A stretch of 64,000 nucleotides of DNA from NCBI GenBank assembly GCA_905250075.1, contig CAJNOP010000419.1, positions 62,001 to 126,000 of the forward strand. The letters are read 5' to 3'. Position 1 is the stretch's first letter; each line of letters begins with the position of its first letter. Position numbers and translations under genes: made by a program. The notes below the pieces were generated by a model. It searched no databases. It saw only the letters and a program-made list of their open reading frames with translations, and was not told the origin of the DNA. Positions 12,326 through 25,829 of the stretch are shown in pieces. This DNA is from Rotaria sp. Silwood1. Taxonomy: Eukaryota; Rotifera; Eurotatoria; Philodinida; Philodinidae.

Positions 12326-15300
12326 TCAACACACAGATTCACGATATTTTGATGTTGATGCACGTTTAATATTATTTGCTTCTGACGGTACTTCAATTGT
12401 TTTCTCTGTTATTGATTCTCTTGTTGAGAGTAGAGCATTCGATATGCGTGTACTCAATGTAATGGGATTAACAAATGTTGATCGACGTCGCATAACATAA
12501 GCTGTTGTATCAGTTGTATTTGTTGGGTCTCCATCATGAATATTAGACGGATGCCCAACACCAAGACTACCACTAAATCGTTGAACATCACGTATAACAA
12601 TATTACTTCCACGTTGTTTTAATTTTTGTATTAATTCATTGACACGTGCTTCACGTTCAGCAATTAATGCTTTGAGTTGTTCATTTTCTGCAACTAATTT
12701 TCGATGTTTTTCTTCGTCCTCACTACTTAATTGTTGTACTGTAGGATTTGCATTATGACCACCAGCTGAATTTGACCTTGATTGTGCTTTACTATCAGTT
12801 GATGAAAAGGGTTGATCACGACCACGAATAATACATAAAATCTTTGGTAAAAATATAAGACCAAATGAGACAAAACAACAAAGAATAATAGCTATAGATG
12901 CAAATGCAAAATCAGCATCTTGATTACGTTCAATAATAAGTGTTAATGATGCCGAAATTAAACAAACAATCTATAGTATTATCAAAAAAATATATATTTT
13001 TATTTAAATGTTTATTTAAAAAGAAATTAACTTACAAATATATTATAGGTACACATACGAACTAAATGTGCATCATTTATCGTTTCAAGTTTACTTGCTC
13101 GAGTTTCATAGCTTAAATAAATTCCAATAACAATTAATATACCTTTAATAGAATATAAAAGTCCAATCCATATCATATGATGATTTGAACGACATTGTTG
13201 AAATTGATAAACAGTTTTAACATCATTTGTTATTGGACCTTCACGTGTTGCTTCAGAACTAAAATGTAATGGATCTTTTATATGCCAAGCAACAAATACA
13301 ATTAGATCAATAAGAAGTAAACTTCCAACAATAATAAAAAGTTCAAACATAGACCAAACATGATTCTAGAATATAAACAACATATGATGAAAAAAAAGCA
13401 AAAACATACGATAACACAAACTATAGTTTTTTTAGTTGATAAAAGATAAGTTCGTACAAGTTTTGCCAATAAACCACCAAAACATAATGAAAAACCAGCA
13501 GCCAAAAGTGAACCTTTTAACTAAAAAAATAATCATATAATAATATTTTAACAAAAATAAAAATAATAATTTCTAACTTGACATAATTTAACAAAACGAG
13601 CTGGATTATCTGTTTGACTATCAGCGCCAAGTAAAAATACATCAGCTAAACAAATAATACCACCGATCAAAGCACAATTATTATACATTGGTTTCGATTG
13701 CCAAATAAATCTTCAATAAAGAATTTTTAAAAACGAACGAAAAAAATCTTTTTTTTTTTTTTTCTAATTTCTTAAATAATTTAATCTTACTTTCGCTTTC
13801 GATAAACAATATTCAGTATAAGACAAACAATAGCAAAAACAAGACCAAGTGCTGCAAAACAGCTCATTGTTAAATATAATGGACGAGAAATTTCTTGAAC
13901 TTGATGAGAAATTTGTAATTGATCAAATGGAGCTGAACGACGCCTTTCATTAGCTAAAAAATAAAAAAATTTGAATTTTAAATATAAATAAATTCTATAA
14001 TATAAACTACTTGAAGAATAATTATATTTGTAATTCCAACAACGACTACCATCTGGTTCTTCACCACTTAACCATTCAATTGAACCTTTTTCAGCATCAA
14101 AACGAGCCAAACGATGATAAAGACCATCTAAAACAAAATAAATATAAAAAAATAAATATTAATTCTAATCAACAATAAAAATTAATAAAACTTACTTCGA
14201 AGTTGTTCAACAACAACTTTTGACATTCGATTACCTAATTTATCAAATTTTACAGAACCCGAAACACCAAAAAAATCTGTTTTTTCCATATCATCCATCC
14301 TATAGACGGAATTTGGAAAAAATAAATAAATCTATATTCTAATCCTTTTTTTTTTTACATACATAATTTTCTTCATATCTGTATTTCCATATGTCCATTC
14401 TTCTAAATTTGTTCTTTCTAATGAACGATTAAGTGCTAATGCTAATGCCCATGTTGCATCATAAGCAAGAGGTGCTTCAACATAACCACCAATGGATTCA
14501 ATAGGTTTAGTGGGAAATAATTGTCTTAGTGTTGAATTAAGATCAGTTATAAATTCTTGAGCTGTTAAACCTGATATAGTTTTTGTTGTTGCATCAGTTA
14601 ACATTTGAATTTCTGTAGTGAAATGTCCTTCAACTGCTCGAGACATTTCTTCAGCTGTACATTCAACATCATGTACTTTAATAAACCAATTATCGGCATA
14701 CCTAAAATATAAATATATATATATATAGATTGAATTTTATTTATCGAAAAATATTTACCAGCCAATCAACCACCATACATAACTTTCTCCATAATAATTT
14801 TGTTGATAAGCCTTGAGAAAAAAAAACATATAAAAAAATGATGTATACATTAAACATTAATATATCTTACTTTACAAAAGACTTTTCTTGCTTTTTCTTC
14901 ATAAAATAATCCAACAATAATACGAATATCATCCTTTTTTAAATTGCTAATAGCATGTGAAGGATCATTATCAAACAATTGTCGTACAGCAATCTTTAAA
15001 AATAGTAAGTTTTTATTTTTTTATTTTTAAATTTAATTATGTATTTATTTATTCTACTTACATGAACATTATGTTTACGTGCTAATGTTTCTAAATGCTC
15101 AGCTGTTGATTGCCAAACTTCTTCTGTTTGAATTAATATAGCAATACGTTTCCAACCAAATAAATCAAAAAATTTTATACGTGTTGGATTATGTAATGTA
15201 GCTGGTGGATGTGTACGAAAAAAAGTACGAAAACGATCACGATTTGACAATGCTGGTGAACTTGATCCATAGGAAAGTACAATTAAATTCCACATTTTAG

Positions 15301-15863
15301 CTGCTTCACCAACAGCTGTTGATACAGGACTACAAGCTGGACCAAGTAACATTAATATAGAACTATTTACATTACCAAATGTTTTATTATAGAGTAATTC
15401 ATATAAAATTGTTGTACCCAAACCGGGTGAACACTAATAAAAATAAATTTAAAAAAAAATAAGAAATTTATATATGAAAAAAACAATATTTTATTATTTA
15501 CTCGTGTATCATAAGCAGATAAATTTAGATAATAACCGGGTAAAATATCTTCACGCTGATTTATTTGATCTAGAGCTTTAATAGCTGCAGGAAAAGCAGC
15601 TTCACCACCCGCCCATTCGCCTGTTTGAGGAAACATTCCTTCAAAGAAAATGTTAAATTATTATCTTTAAATAGAAGCAAAAAAAACTATTTACCACCAA
15701 TCCATAGAGTTTTATCTTTTTTACTGGATATCGGAGGTAATATATCTATTGGAAGTTGATGTGCAACAGTAATAGAATGAATAATTATAACAAAATATCC
15801 ATGACACACACAAAGAAATAGTAATAAACTGTGATTATTAATATGGGAATAGTCCAATAACAT
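12326..15863 (-). CDS. GABBR1: Metabotropic GABA-B receptor, subunit 1-like
   Basis: Class C G-protein-coupled receptor. Coding exons in transcript order: 15695-15863, 15502-15638, 15062-15433, 14871-14993, 14759-14811, 14363-14701, 14196-14299, 14011-14127, 13791-13953, 13578-13710, 13410-13520, 13036-13365, 12326-12971. Exon 1 holds a hydrophobic signal sequence. Residues about 50-470 form the Venus-flytrap ligand domain, with strongly conserved [16 protein letters not shown] and [15 protein letters not shown], and GWYADNW at an exon junction. Seven membrane segments span about 500-760. A coiled coil at about 798-837 ([20 protein letters not shown]) is the heterodimerisation helix. The serine-loop and the extracellular pattern favour subunit 1 over 2. 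Twelve junctions are in frame; the last exon needs one base fewer in the AAAA at 12960-12963 to keep [12 protein letters not shown] (see findings). Expected length is about 931 residues. Confidence 0.95.
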
Positions 15864-16589
15864 ATTTGTATTATCTTTGTTACAAAATAATCTATTTACA
15901 TATAATAAAAATGAAAGAAAACATGTGAAATATCATATTCTTTTATGTTTCTTACCTTTTATAGTTATTTCGTCTTTATAGACAACAATTAACATGTCCC
16001 GTCCGACTATTACTGATTCCTAACAGTGCGTTCAGTTCTCATGTCTCGATTCTTCTTCGTCTTCTCATTCTACTTTCTTTTTTCTTCTACGCACTGTCGT
16101 CAATGCTGTTGTCGTTGTAATGCATTACGCTCGGCATGCGATCTATCCTCACTACTAACATGGGAGAAAAGAGGAAATCGAAGAAGAGAAAATTGCATTT
16201 CCCGACCAACTCTTTCTTTATGGTTGTGTTGTTTGTGTATGTGTTGTGTATGCCTTAAACCAAATTGAAGCGAAGCCTACAACAACAACAAAAAGACGGA
16301 AGAAAACCCGAACCGAGAAAAGAAGGAAAAAAAAGAAGAGCAAACAGCGTTCGACATAGAGAATGTGAAAATGAAGACTATTGTCGACTGTCAAAACAAG
16401 TATGACTTCATATATATATGTCTAGGCATGGCGTAAATAACTCGAAAGATTTTGTCGTATAGATCAAATAACTAGATTCATGCTATTTCAATATACTCAT
16501 AAGATAATACTTTTCTTTTATACGCGCCAATAAATTTAAAAATTGATTATTCAGTTTGATTTAAAACGAACTTTTTTCTTAGGCAATAG
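15864..16589. promoter_or_regulatory. Shared divergent 5' region of GABBR1 and dynein roadblock
   Basis: About 725 bp separate two genes transcribed away from each other. A polypyrimidine tract with AG at 16576-16582, seven bases before the roadblock ATG, indicates a spliced 5' leader for that gene. No core promoter element is identifiable with confidence. The open frame at 16026-16268 has no family resemblance. Confidence 0.4.
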
Positions 16590-16975
16590 ATGGCCTTGAG
16601 AGAAGTTCAAACTGCACTTGATCGAGTTCAAACTCTCGAACATGTCACTGGTTATATTTGTATGACATCGAGTGGTAGGCACTTTGATATGCATAAATAT
16701 TTTTTTCTGCTTGATGCTATTTTATATTATTGTTTTAAAAAAAAGGTGTACCTATTCGAACAACATTTGATGAAGAATATACGAAAAATTTAGTCACACA
16801 ATTACAACCATTTCTTGAACGTATCAAACGTACAACTAATCATGTCGGTTTAAAAGATGTTGTTGAATTACGTTTGAAGACAAAAAAAGTGGAATATCTT
16901 TTACGAACAGATAATTTATGTACTTTCATTGTTTTGCAAAGACATGAAAAACTTAAGAATGGAACCGATGAATAA
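16590..16975 (+). CDS. DYNLRB1: Dynein light chain roadblock (LC7)
   Basis: Two coding exons, 16590-16674 and 16746-16975, with a 71-bp intron, give 104 residues (family usual length 96-105). The fold is the Roadblock/LC7 domain: VQTLEHVTGYICMTSSG, then GVPIRTTFDEE across the splice, then ELRLKTKKVEYLLRTDNLCTF and IVLQRHE near the C-terminus, in the same order as human DYNLRB1. The protein is a homodimeric accessory subunit of cytoplasmic and ciliary dynein that binds the intermediate chain. The start ATG follows a 5' UTR splice acceptor. Its 3' end lies only 64 bp from the convergent coiled-coil gene. Confidence 0.92.
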
Positions 16976-17039
16976 GAAAATATTTTATATCTGACTACAA
17001 TTTTACAGAGAAAAAACAGTCACACAAGTTTTTCTAGAG

Positions 17040-19233
17040 TTAATTATATGTAACTACAGCTGGTTTAGCAATAAATCGATCACGAATATGAGTCTGTCGT
17101 GTATACATTTCGTCGCGTAGAACCGTCGTACTAAAATGAAAATATACAAAATAGATGAAAACAAAATAAGTAATTAATTAAATGCCTCTTCTTAAGTATA
17201 TCATATTTTGTTTCCCACATTTGAATTTCTTGTTTATGCTTTTCAGAATATCTATAAATTCATGGATTGAGAAATTTTTTTTTTATAATTTAATGTTATG
17301 TTTGTTTTTACCGTTTCATATCATTTCGATTACGTTCTTCCATAATTATATATTTTTCCAACTTATTTTTAAATGCCTTTTGTTGTGTATCAGCCTAAAG
17401 ATGGAATAAAAGGAATTTCTTTTTTCTTTTTTATTTTGAAGATATTTATTTTCGCACTTCTTGCATTAATTGTTGTATTTGAGAATTTTTTTGTTCAATA
17501 ATTGTTTGATATTTATTTTCGAGTGCTTCAACTTTAGTTTGCATCAGTGCTTGTAATTCTTTATTAGCCTCTTCTGAGTTATCCTTTATGGGTGATGGTG
17601 CCCATGGATCAGTTTGAGCTAAACGTGATTGGGTTACAACAGTTGGTGTTGGAGTTGGTTCACGAACTGTAACTTTTTTTGATTCTTTTAATTTAGTTTG
17701 AAGAGTAGCTAAATCACGTTCTAAATATAAATGAAGGTTTTAATAATAGAAAAAAAAGAACACAGAATTGTTTATATAATATATTACTAAGATCTCGAAT
17801 TTGTTCATCTTTTTTCATAATTGTATCTTCTGATTGAGCTATAGTTCGAGTTGCATTAGCTAATTCTTTAGTTGAACGATCTATTTCATCGTTGAGAAAA
17901 CCTGTAGCTAATTTAATTTCATACTAGAATATAAACGACGAAAAATTTTTAAAAAATATAAATCAAAACATATTTCGAACTTTAGTAGTTTCTTGTAATT
18001 GTTCAATTTCTTTTTTTAAATTAGCTATTTCGGTTTCATAACCTTTCATCGCTGCTTGTTGAAAGAATGATTTTTCTCGATTTTCACTTCCTAATTGTTG
18101 CTTTTGAGCGATCGATTCAGATGATGTAGGTTTATCACTCTACAATATACATATAAAAATTCATCGGTTTTTTGTTATTGAAAAATGTCTAAAAAAACCG
18201 GTTCACAATTTTACATTAATAATACTTCTTGCTTGTGATATAAAATCATGTAATTGACTACGATATGAAAGTCGTAATGTTTCAAGTGCCTAACAAAAAT
18301 CAATTTCATAAATTATTGTTTTATAAATTATAAAAACTTACTTTACTATGATTTTTTCTTAATACATCAAGTTTGTCTGTCAATTGGTAATATCTTAATC
18401 AATAGAATGAATAACATACAGAATAATAATAGTAGATCTTACATTTGTTGTCCATTTGTTTGTAATTCATCATAAAATGATGATCGTAAACTTTCACGAG
18501 TGAAAGTTAATTCACTTTTGAGCCATTCAATTTCCTATAAATCGTACAAAAATATATCGATCAATTATAAACGAAAAAAATCTCTATACATGATAAAGCT
18601 TTTCCAATAGTTTAGTCGTATGTTTCAATTGAACAATTTCGTTTTGTTCTGTTTGGCAGGCACAATCCGAACAATAGAGTCCAACGTAAAGCTGCTCAGC
18701 GATTGGAATAGCTGTACTATATCAATAAATACATTTTATTTAAATAATAAAGTTTTTTTCTTTAAATTCATAATACCTCATAGTTCTCTCAAAAAAACAA
18801 ACAATTGATATTTTTTTTGATCACTACTAGTTGTATGTATGAATTTGCCATTCTTAGTCAAGTCGCCGAGGTAACTCACTAACAAAAGAATTTCACTTCT
18901 TGTTCAAACGAGGAGCTAACGACATCTAACGAAGATGCAATCGTGTAGTTCTTCAATTGTAAAATTTGTTTTTGCTAAAATTGATATTTGAATAATACCA
19001 AACCTTGAAATGATTCAAGCATAGAAAATAGTATCTAATTGATAGACTTTTTTTAATATTAATAAATTCCATTTACATATATATATGCTTACCATATGGA
19101 AACAAGAAAAAAACCGTTTCGTGACACGACAAGTGGTCTCGCTATTACCAGATGGCCAACGACGAAATAAAGAGTGAATAGCATCACTACTCAAAATAAT
19201 AACTGTTGTTCTTCTCGTTGGCGAGATGTGCAC
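17040..19233 (-). CDS. Coiled-coil protein, family not recognised (5' end unresolved)
   Basis: Exons that join in frame, transcript order: 18590-18716, 18443-18534, 18342-18393, 18215-18289, 17981-18139, 17788-17923, 17458-17720, 17312-17394, one starting at 17251 whose donor is unclear, and a last one 17040-17130 ending RDRFIAKPAVVTYN. The product is almost entirely charged, Gln-rich helix with heptad character, for example YETEIANLKKEIEQLQE and DEQIRDLKRDLATLQTK, broken by a Pro/Thr-rich linker (PTPTPTVV). The first assigned exon carries a CSDCAC cluster before the coil. That arrangement loosely recalls rabaptin (CxxC then coiled coil) or LEKR1; neither is established. One or two further 5' exons probably lie between 18840 and 19233, where an ATG at 19233 opens a frame ending at a GTAAGC donor. 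Treat the product as an uncharacterised coiled-coil protein. Confidence 0.7.
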
Positions 19234-21757
19234 ATCAAAAAGAACAGAAGAAAAGAAAAACTCAGCAAAAGAATGAAAAAGGTGAGCTAGTGTCGCTGTC
19301 GATTACCATCTGTTATCTCGTGTAATCGATCAGTTTAGTATTGATGTTGAGTGACCTAGTTCCGCCTCTATTTTGCATGTTCTCTTGAGAGATACACACA
19401 TACATCACTTTTTTTTTCACGTCACAATTGTAAAAATAAAAAAAAAGAATACGAGTGATATATTATCGAGGGAGTCATCATTGTATTCTGTTCAATATAG
19501 ATAATCGATGAGAATATTTCTTAGTTTTTGTTTCCATCTGGTCATAAATACATATGTAGACAAATGAGAAAAAATAATGTTATTTCTGGTTTTTTTCTCA
19601 TTGCTCGAAGCTATTCACCGACAAAAAAAAAATGATTGGCATAATCTTTTGATTCATTTTCAAATCTAACACCGAATGTCAACAAAACCAGTAACTAAAT
19701 CTTATGCGTCTTATCTGAAATAAAAACACCAAAGAAAATAACGAATGCAGAAAAAAAAAAGAATAGTAATTAATACGGTCGAACAATTATGATAAGCGTT
19801 GTTGTATGTTTTGCTCAAGTGTCATCTGAAAATACTCTCACAAACGGACAATGTCACTCCTACACACACACATATATATATATACAGATAGCGACAATAG
19901 TCTCGGAGTCGGCTCCTGACGTGACGAACATAAATGAATAAATGAATGTGAAGGCGTGCTTCACTCACTCTTTGCACTCATCATCATCACGACAGACAAG
20001 AAGCAGAAATAAGATCACAAGTACAAGCAATAATTTGACAAAAAGAAAAGAAAACTCCATCTGGTATTTTTCTCAGTTGAATAAAACTGTTCTAGACTAG
20101 TTTACTTCAAGCAAACACATCATCAGTCGTTGAATACACATACATCTTTTTTTTTCCAATCTGATGCGTAACAATGTATTAAAAATTGATTTTACTCTTT
20201 CTTTTTTTTTTCGTGCACACGTCGGTGCGTATGTTTGTGGTTGCCTTCGGGGCAAGTATACAAGGATTGTATATATATATGAATTAATGAGAAACGGAAA
20301 TCTAACAACTCAATAAGTACCTGAAAAAAAAAGGTTAGATCAAAGAACTAAAAAAACAACTCATATGATACAAAAAAAAGGAGTCAATCTGTAATAGAAT
20401 TTTTTTTTTATATTAAAATGATTTTTTTGAGTAGATGAAATTTTATCTATTCAATGTCATAACAACCTTTCATTATACGAATATAATATCTCGTCTTAAT
20501 ATCAAATACTTTAAAACAAAGACAATATAACCCATCAAGGTTCATTTAAAAGTACAAATTTCCATCCTAATTCAAAATATACTTTATTCTTAATGGTAAA
20601 AAAAAGAGCTTTGGAGTTAATAATTATTTGACAAGAACAAATGTCATTATTTTTCATGGAAGATTTTTTTTTTCTATACAATTTTATAATTATTTACAAT
20701 TCTAAGTTTTTTTTTTCGAATATATCTATTATCTCAATAAGATATCTTTTGTATATCTATATAACTTTGAATAAAAATTGATGAGAAAAGAAAATGTCTT
20801 TTTTAGATGCCCTATTCTTTACTTAATATATAGGAAAAAAAAAGAAAAAAAAGAATAGAATATAACGTGAATAGTTGATGATGGTGGACCGCTCATTTGT
20901 TCAAATGGGCTTTTACGAGTATTAACTTATTTATATCATTTTTACTTCTATCACCTATCTCATTGCACGATAACAAAAGAAAAGAAGAATTCGAGTTCGA
21001 TTGAATTAAAGTAAGAGAGAAGCATAGCAAAAAAAAAAAAAGATAATACTTGTATAGAAAAGAACATAGAACTGATCGTCGCCTTGCGTGTCGTTGGCGC
21101 TTGGGGAAATCTTCTCTCTTTACTCAGCTAAAGATGACAGACAGATGTTGTAACACTCATATTGTTAAACGTCATTCATTGGTTAATGAGAAACATGAAC
21201 AACCAATGAACGAATTTTTTATCTTTTCTCTACAGGTAAATTTTCTTTCCGCTTTTTTTCTCTCTCTCTAGTCTAATCGAAGAAAAAGGTCTCTCTCATT
21301 TCTTATTTATCATTAATCATTCACGGAACGAACAGCAGCAGTGAAGAGAAAAAAAAAAGAAGAAAAAACTCTTGCAAGCAACTTACACCTTTTTTTTTTC
21401 AACCATCACGACCAACAAAAAGCAGTTACCAGAACAACTCAGTCTGGCCAGTCATATTGATTATATATATATATATATCTCTTTCTCTTATGTGAGTGAA
21501 TGAATGAATGAGTGAATGAATGAATATTGATAAATTATTATAATCGAATGCATTTCTTTTTTAACTATGTATATATTTATCTATTATTTAGCATACACAT
21601 ACATAAAACAATATCAACATAGACATATAATCATTCAAGTGTGCCAAAAAAGAATATTTTCAATTCATTGTTAATAATAATGATAGCTTAAATATAAAGT
21701 AAATTATTGATTGATTCTAATAAATAAAATAAAAAGAAAAATACATACCCACCCACA
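19234..21757. other. Divergent intergenic region upstream of POU4
   Basis: About 2.5 kb between the coiled-coil gene and the POU4 gene. It contains simple repeats: (AT)n near 19870-19885 and 21460-21478, and GAATGAAT-type tetranucleotides near 21494-21525, with many poly-A/T runs. Regulatory elements of POU4 would be expected here, but none can be named from the sequence. Short frames are not coding-like. Confidence 0.4.
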
Positions 21758-23371
21758 ATGCTTACAAGTACATCATCTATTGAACAATCATTATCAATAA
21801 CACCAACGAGTAAATTATCATTTCCTAATGCATCAACTTCATTTACATCATCACAAGCAACAACAAGTACAAATACAAATTCAAATTCAAATTCAATCGG
21901 AAATACTACTGGAAGATATTCACCAAGTAATTTTTATCGAGCAGCAGCTGTAGCTGCTGTTACAAGTGATCCAAATAATCGACGATATATGCCAAGTACA
22001 CCGGTATGTAAGAAGGGAAAAAAATAAATTGAATTTATCTCATCTTTCGTCTATACGTGCGTGCATGTGTGTCTAGGTAAGTCAAGGCGTTGACGATGAT
22101 GATGATCTATTTTTTTATTCTTTTGTAATATGAATCGAGTTGTACAGATTTTTTTTTTCTTTGTACTTTGCTCTGTTCTGTTGTTCTTTTATGCAATGAT
22201 GAACACAGACAGGATTATAGAAAACATGACAGTTGATCCAGTCAGATTTTCATAATTGAATTTTTTTTTTTAGAGGATAAGAATTATTTTCCTTTTTGTT
22301 TCTTCTTTTTTAATTGGAAGATTAATTTGATTTTATTTTTTTTTAGTGGTCAAAATCTAATTGTTTTGGTGATAGTTTTAAATTTGAACCCAATGTAAGT
22401 ATGATATAAATGAAAAAAAAAAATGATATTGTTTTTCTTTTTAGAGTTTATTTTGTCCAACAATTGATGATAATTTTCTTCGTCAAGCTGAAGCTCTGAC
22501 AAAACCTGAATCATCATCAACATCATCACTTTATTATCCATCTCCTTTTGCTTGTTCATCAGGCACAGCTACTGTTTCCTCGTCGTCATCATCATCATCC
22601 TTATCGACAGCCGTTTATCCAGGTGCATCATCAATAGAATCTCATCTTCCTTCTGATCAAATTCAACATAATCATCATTCTCAATTAAATTCGGATTTAC
22701 ATCCATTTTATCAACATCAATATGCTGCTGTAGCTCATCATCATGCTGCAGCTGCTGCTGGTGTTTTACCCGGTATGGTTGTTGGCATGCATCATCATTC
22801 AGTTCATCATCATGGCGTTATCGGTGGTCTTCTACCAACACATGAACTTGACATTGATCCACGTGAACTTGAATCATTTGCTGAACGTTTTAAACAACGT
22901 CGAATTAAATTAGGTATTACACAAGCTGATGTTGGACAACAATTATCAAAATTAAAAATGCCTGGTGTTGGTTCTTTATCTCAATCAACAATATGTCGAT
23001 TTGAATCACTTACGTTATCACATAATAATATGGTTGCATTAAAACCAGTTCTTCAAGCATGGTTAGAATTTGCTGAAGCAGAAATGAGACAAAGAAAAAA
23101 AGATGAAATGAATGGTTCAATTGGTAGTTCAAGTGGACATGGATGTTCAAATGGAAGTTTAGTTGACAAAAAACGCAAACGAACATCAATTGCAGCACAA
23201 GAAAAACGTTTTCTTGAATCGTGTTTTATTCAACAACAAAGACCTAGTGGTGAACGTATTGCACAAATAGCCGATAAACTTGATTTAAAGAAAAATGTTG
23301 TACGTGTTTGGTTTTGTAATCAACGACAAAAGAATAAACGTTTAAGATTTGCTGCTGGACAATCAGCATAA
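21758..23371 (+). CDS. POU4: POU class 4 (Brn-3 / unc-86 type) homeodomain transcription factor
   Basis: Three coding exons (21758-22003, 22347-22394, 22445-23371) give 406 residues. The N-terminal half is Ser/Thr-, His- and Ala-rich with low-complexity HHH runs. The POU-specific domain occupies about residues 230-310: LDIDPRELESFAERFKQRRI and SLSQSTICRFESLTLSHNNM, nearly identical to vertebrate POU4. A short linker leads to the homeodomain at about 341-400, starting KKRKRTSIAAQEKRFLES and ending with recognition helix KNVVRVWFCNQRQKNKR. The residues THELDIDPRELE just before the POU domain are diagnostic of class IV. These factors bind bipartite octamer-like sites and specify sensory neurons. 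A second-exon motif, WSKSNCFGDSFKFEPN, may be the equivalent of the conserved N-terminal POU-IV box region, but that is tentative. The gene ends with GQSA. Confidence 0.96.
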
Positions 23372-25800
23372 TAACGACACAAGAAAGAACTAAGAAGAAT
23401 ATGAAATTATCTAAAGATCAATCAATCCGTCCATCTCAATGAGTTTATACATTCGTTTTTTTTTGTTGTTATTGTTGTTGTTGTTGTTGTCGTCTATCAC
23501 GCTGTTGTCTTCTTTTTAGTAGTTAATCTTTATTTTCTAGCACAAAGTGTATATTCTTTGTTCTATAATAATCATAATGAATGAATTCGAGAAAATATTT
23601 TAATTATCTTATAGATGATAAGAGGATTAAAATGTTCAATCTACATCAAGGTTCACATAATAATTGATATGATCCTACATCATTGTTGTATTGAATTATG
23701 TTTTGATTAAATTATTATTATGATTTATATTATTGAGAGAAATTTCTAAAGGTAATGAATATAACGATAAATTAATAGAGTATAATTACAGATTTTAGTT
23801 TTGCTTCAATTAAAATTTTTTTTAGGTTGAACAAGACCAATGTTGATGATACACGTGATAAATAAGAAAATCAAATTTAATAAAATCAGTGAAATTGATA
23901 AAATGAAAGACATAAAAAAAAAGAAGAATTTAAGACCGTCGTCGGCTTGTTAAAAATCACGATTTTCGTCAAAAAAAACAATGATTTTAAGTATTTTTAT
24001 GTAATTGGATAGCTCTTGTTATCTATTGGCGAGCATCTTTATTTTTCTGAATTTTGAAGCTTTTTCACGTTTTTCCATAAGATTTACTGATGACGCTGGA
24101 ATCAGAAAAAACGATTCTTTCGAAAATGTTAGTTAGTATTGCTAATTGAATTTTTTTCTATAGTTTCTCATAGTGGAGAATCTAGAAAAAAATGTGTGAA
24201 ATAGAATATGCTGAAAGCTTTCGAGCAAATGGACTTGTACCCTGTATTTCTTTGTCTATCTTTTGTTCGTTTAATTATGTAATTACTTTGATAGTGTTAT
24301 GTCGGAAGAGACCCGTCTAACATAAGTACGCGTTCTTTTCTCTTTCTTCGTCTTCATTCTTTCACGTTAATTATTATTCCTTTCTTCTCTCGCTTCATGT
24401 TTTGTCTTTTTAGGCAGTCAGTATCCTTGGTACGGGTGTGAATGATTGGGACTGACTGCGGATAGACGATATGAATACTCACACTTACATCTGGTCTGTT
24501 TTTTTCTTCTAGATTCATATTTTTATATGCTATACAAGTCCGCGCAAGTCTTTTTTTTTGTATTCGTCATCGTCGATAACACATGACAGACTGCACTCAA
24601 TGCATTTCCTCTACCATTTTACTAAACGGAAACATTTCAACTTCAATTGCAGACTTTGTTGGGCGCTTTTCTTAAAACGAGTTTTTTTTCTTCTCATTCG
24701 TCTCGGATTTTTCAGCCATTTGACATGTTCTGAAATTCAGGAAGGTTTTTAATTAAAGAGAAAATCATGCTCAACAACTTAACAGAGCTGGACTTTTATT
24801 TTCGGCTTAGTTCTTTAGAAAAATGGATCATTTCCCACAGAAATATTCCTATTATTTCGAGCTTTTCGAAAAAAAAAATGACACCAAATATTGATAAAGA
24901 AACCTCTTAAACACAGAGTTCTGTTAAGTTGTAGCGGCAAATTTTGGTTACATTTCAGCGTCAATTCAAGATCTTTATGTTTAGATTTGACGAAGAAATC
25001 TGGGATACGCGATGACCTGACTTTTGATCTTTAATGTAAGAACAATGCTCAAAAAGCTTAATATGTTGAACTGAAGTTTTTACTGCGAGTTTTTTAGGCT
25101 TGGGCTCATATTTCCTGAAATTTTCAGCTAGATCAATTGATCTGAGACGATGATAGGTTTTTGATAGAAACACTTGTTTTTAACAACTGTATTTGTCGTT
25201 TTTTTTTAAATTAACTCAATTGAAAGCTTTGAAAAATGAGTCTAAGACAGAAAGTCAATTCAGCATGCTGAACAAGTAGCTAATAATGCACAGTAAAAGT
25301 TTGAGAAAAAGAAAGAACGACTTAAGCGAAAAATCAAATACAATATAAAATATATTCTTTATCTTAATTATTAGTAAAATCATTATATTTGATAAATGAC
25401 AAAGCGATAGAAAACGGATAAATTTGATTATTTCTACCTGGACAAAATGCTTCATAAGTCTTGAGATTCCACATATGATGCGTTTTTAAGCAAACAGAGA
25501 ACAGTTCCTAATCTGATCCATCTATATAAGCTAAGAATACCCATGTCAATCTTTCAATTGGCATTGTATTGAATGACAGCTTCTCTTGTAATAATAAAAA
25601 TATAAATGTGAGAATATGATGATAAATTTTTCAACATCAATCAACAAAGTATCTTATTAAGAAAAGGAAAGAAAAACATTATTTTATCAATATGCATATG
25701 AATCTGATTAGAAGAAAATATATTTTTACAATTATAACAAATTATTGTTTTTTTCATTCTTGGTGTAATCTATTTTTTCAGACTGTTCAAAGCTTGAATA
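23372..25800. other. Gene-free region downstream of POU4
   Basis: The first few hundred bases probably include the POU4 3' UTR, with TTG/TTGT trinucleotide repeats near 23465-23500. The rest is AT-rich with no coding signal on either strand and no clear repeat. Confidence 0.4.
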
Positions 25801-25829
25801 TGGTTTTCGTCGCACTTTTTCCTTTAAAA

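Noticed and set aside
16026..16268. Cys-rich small ORF between GABBR1 and roadblock
   Set aside because: Phe/Ser/Cys-rich low-complexity translation, no family resemblance, and position in a divergent promoter region.
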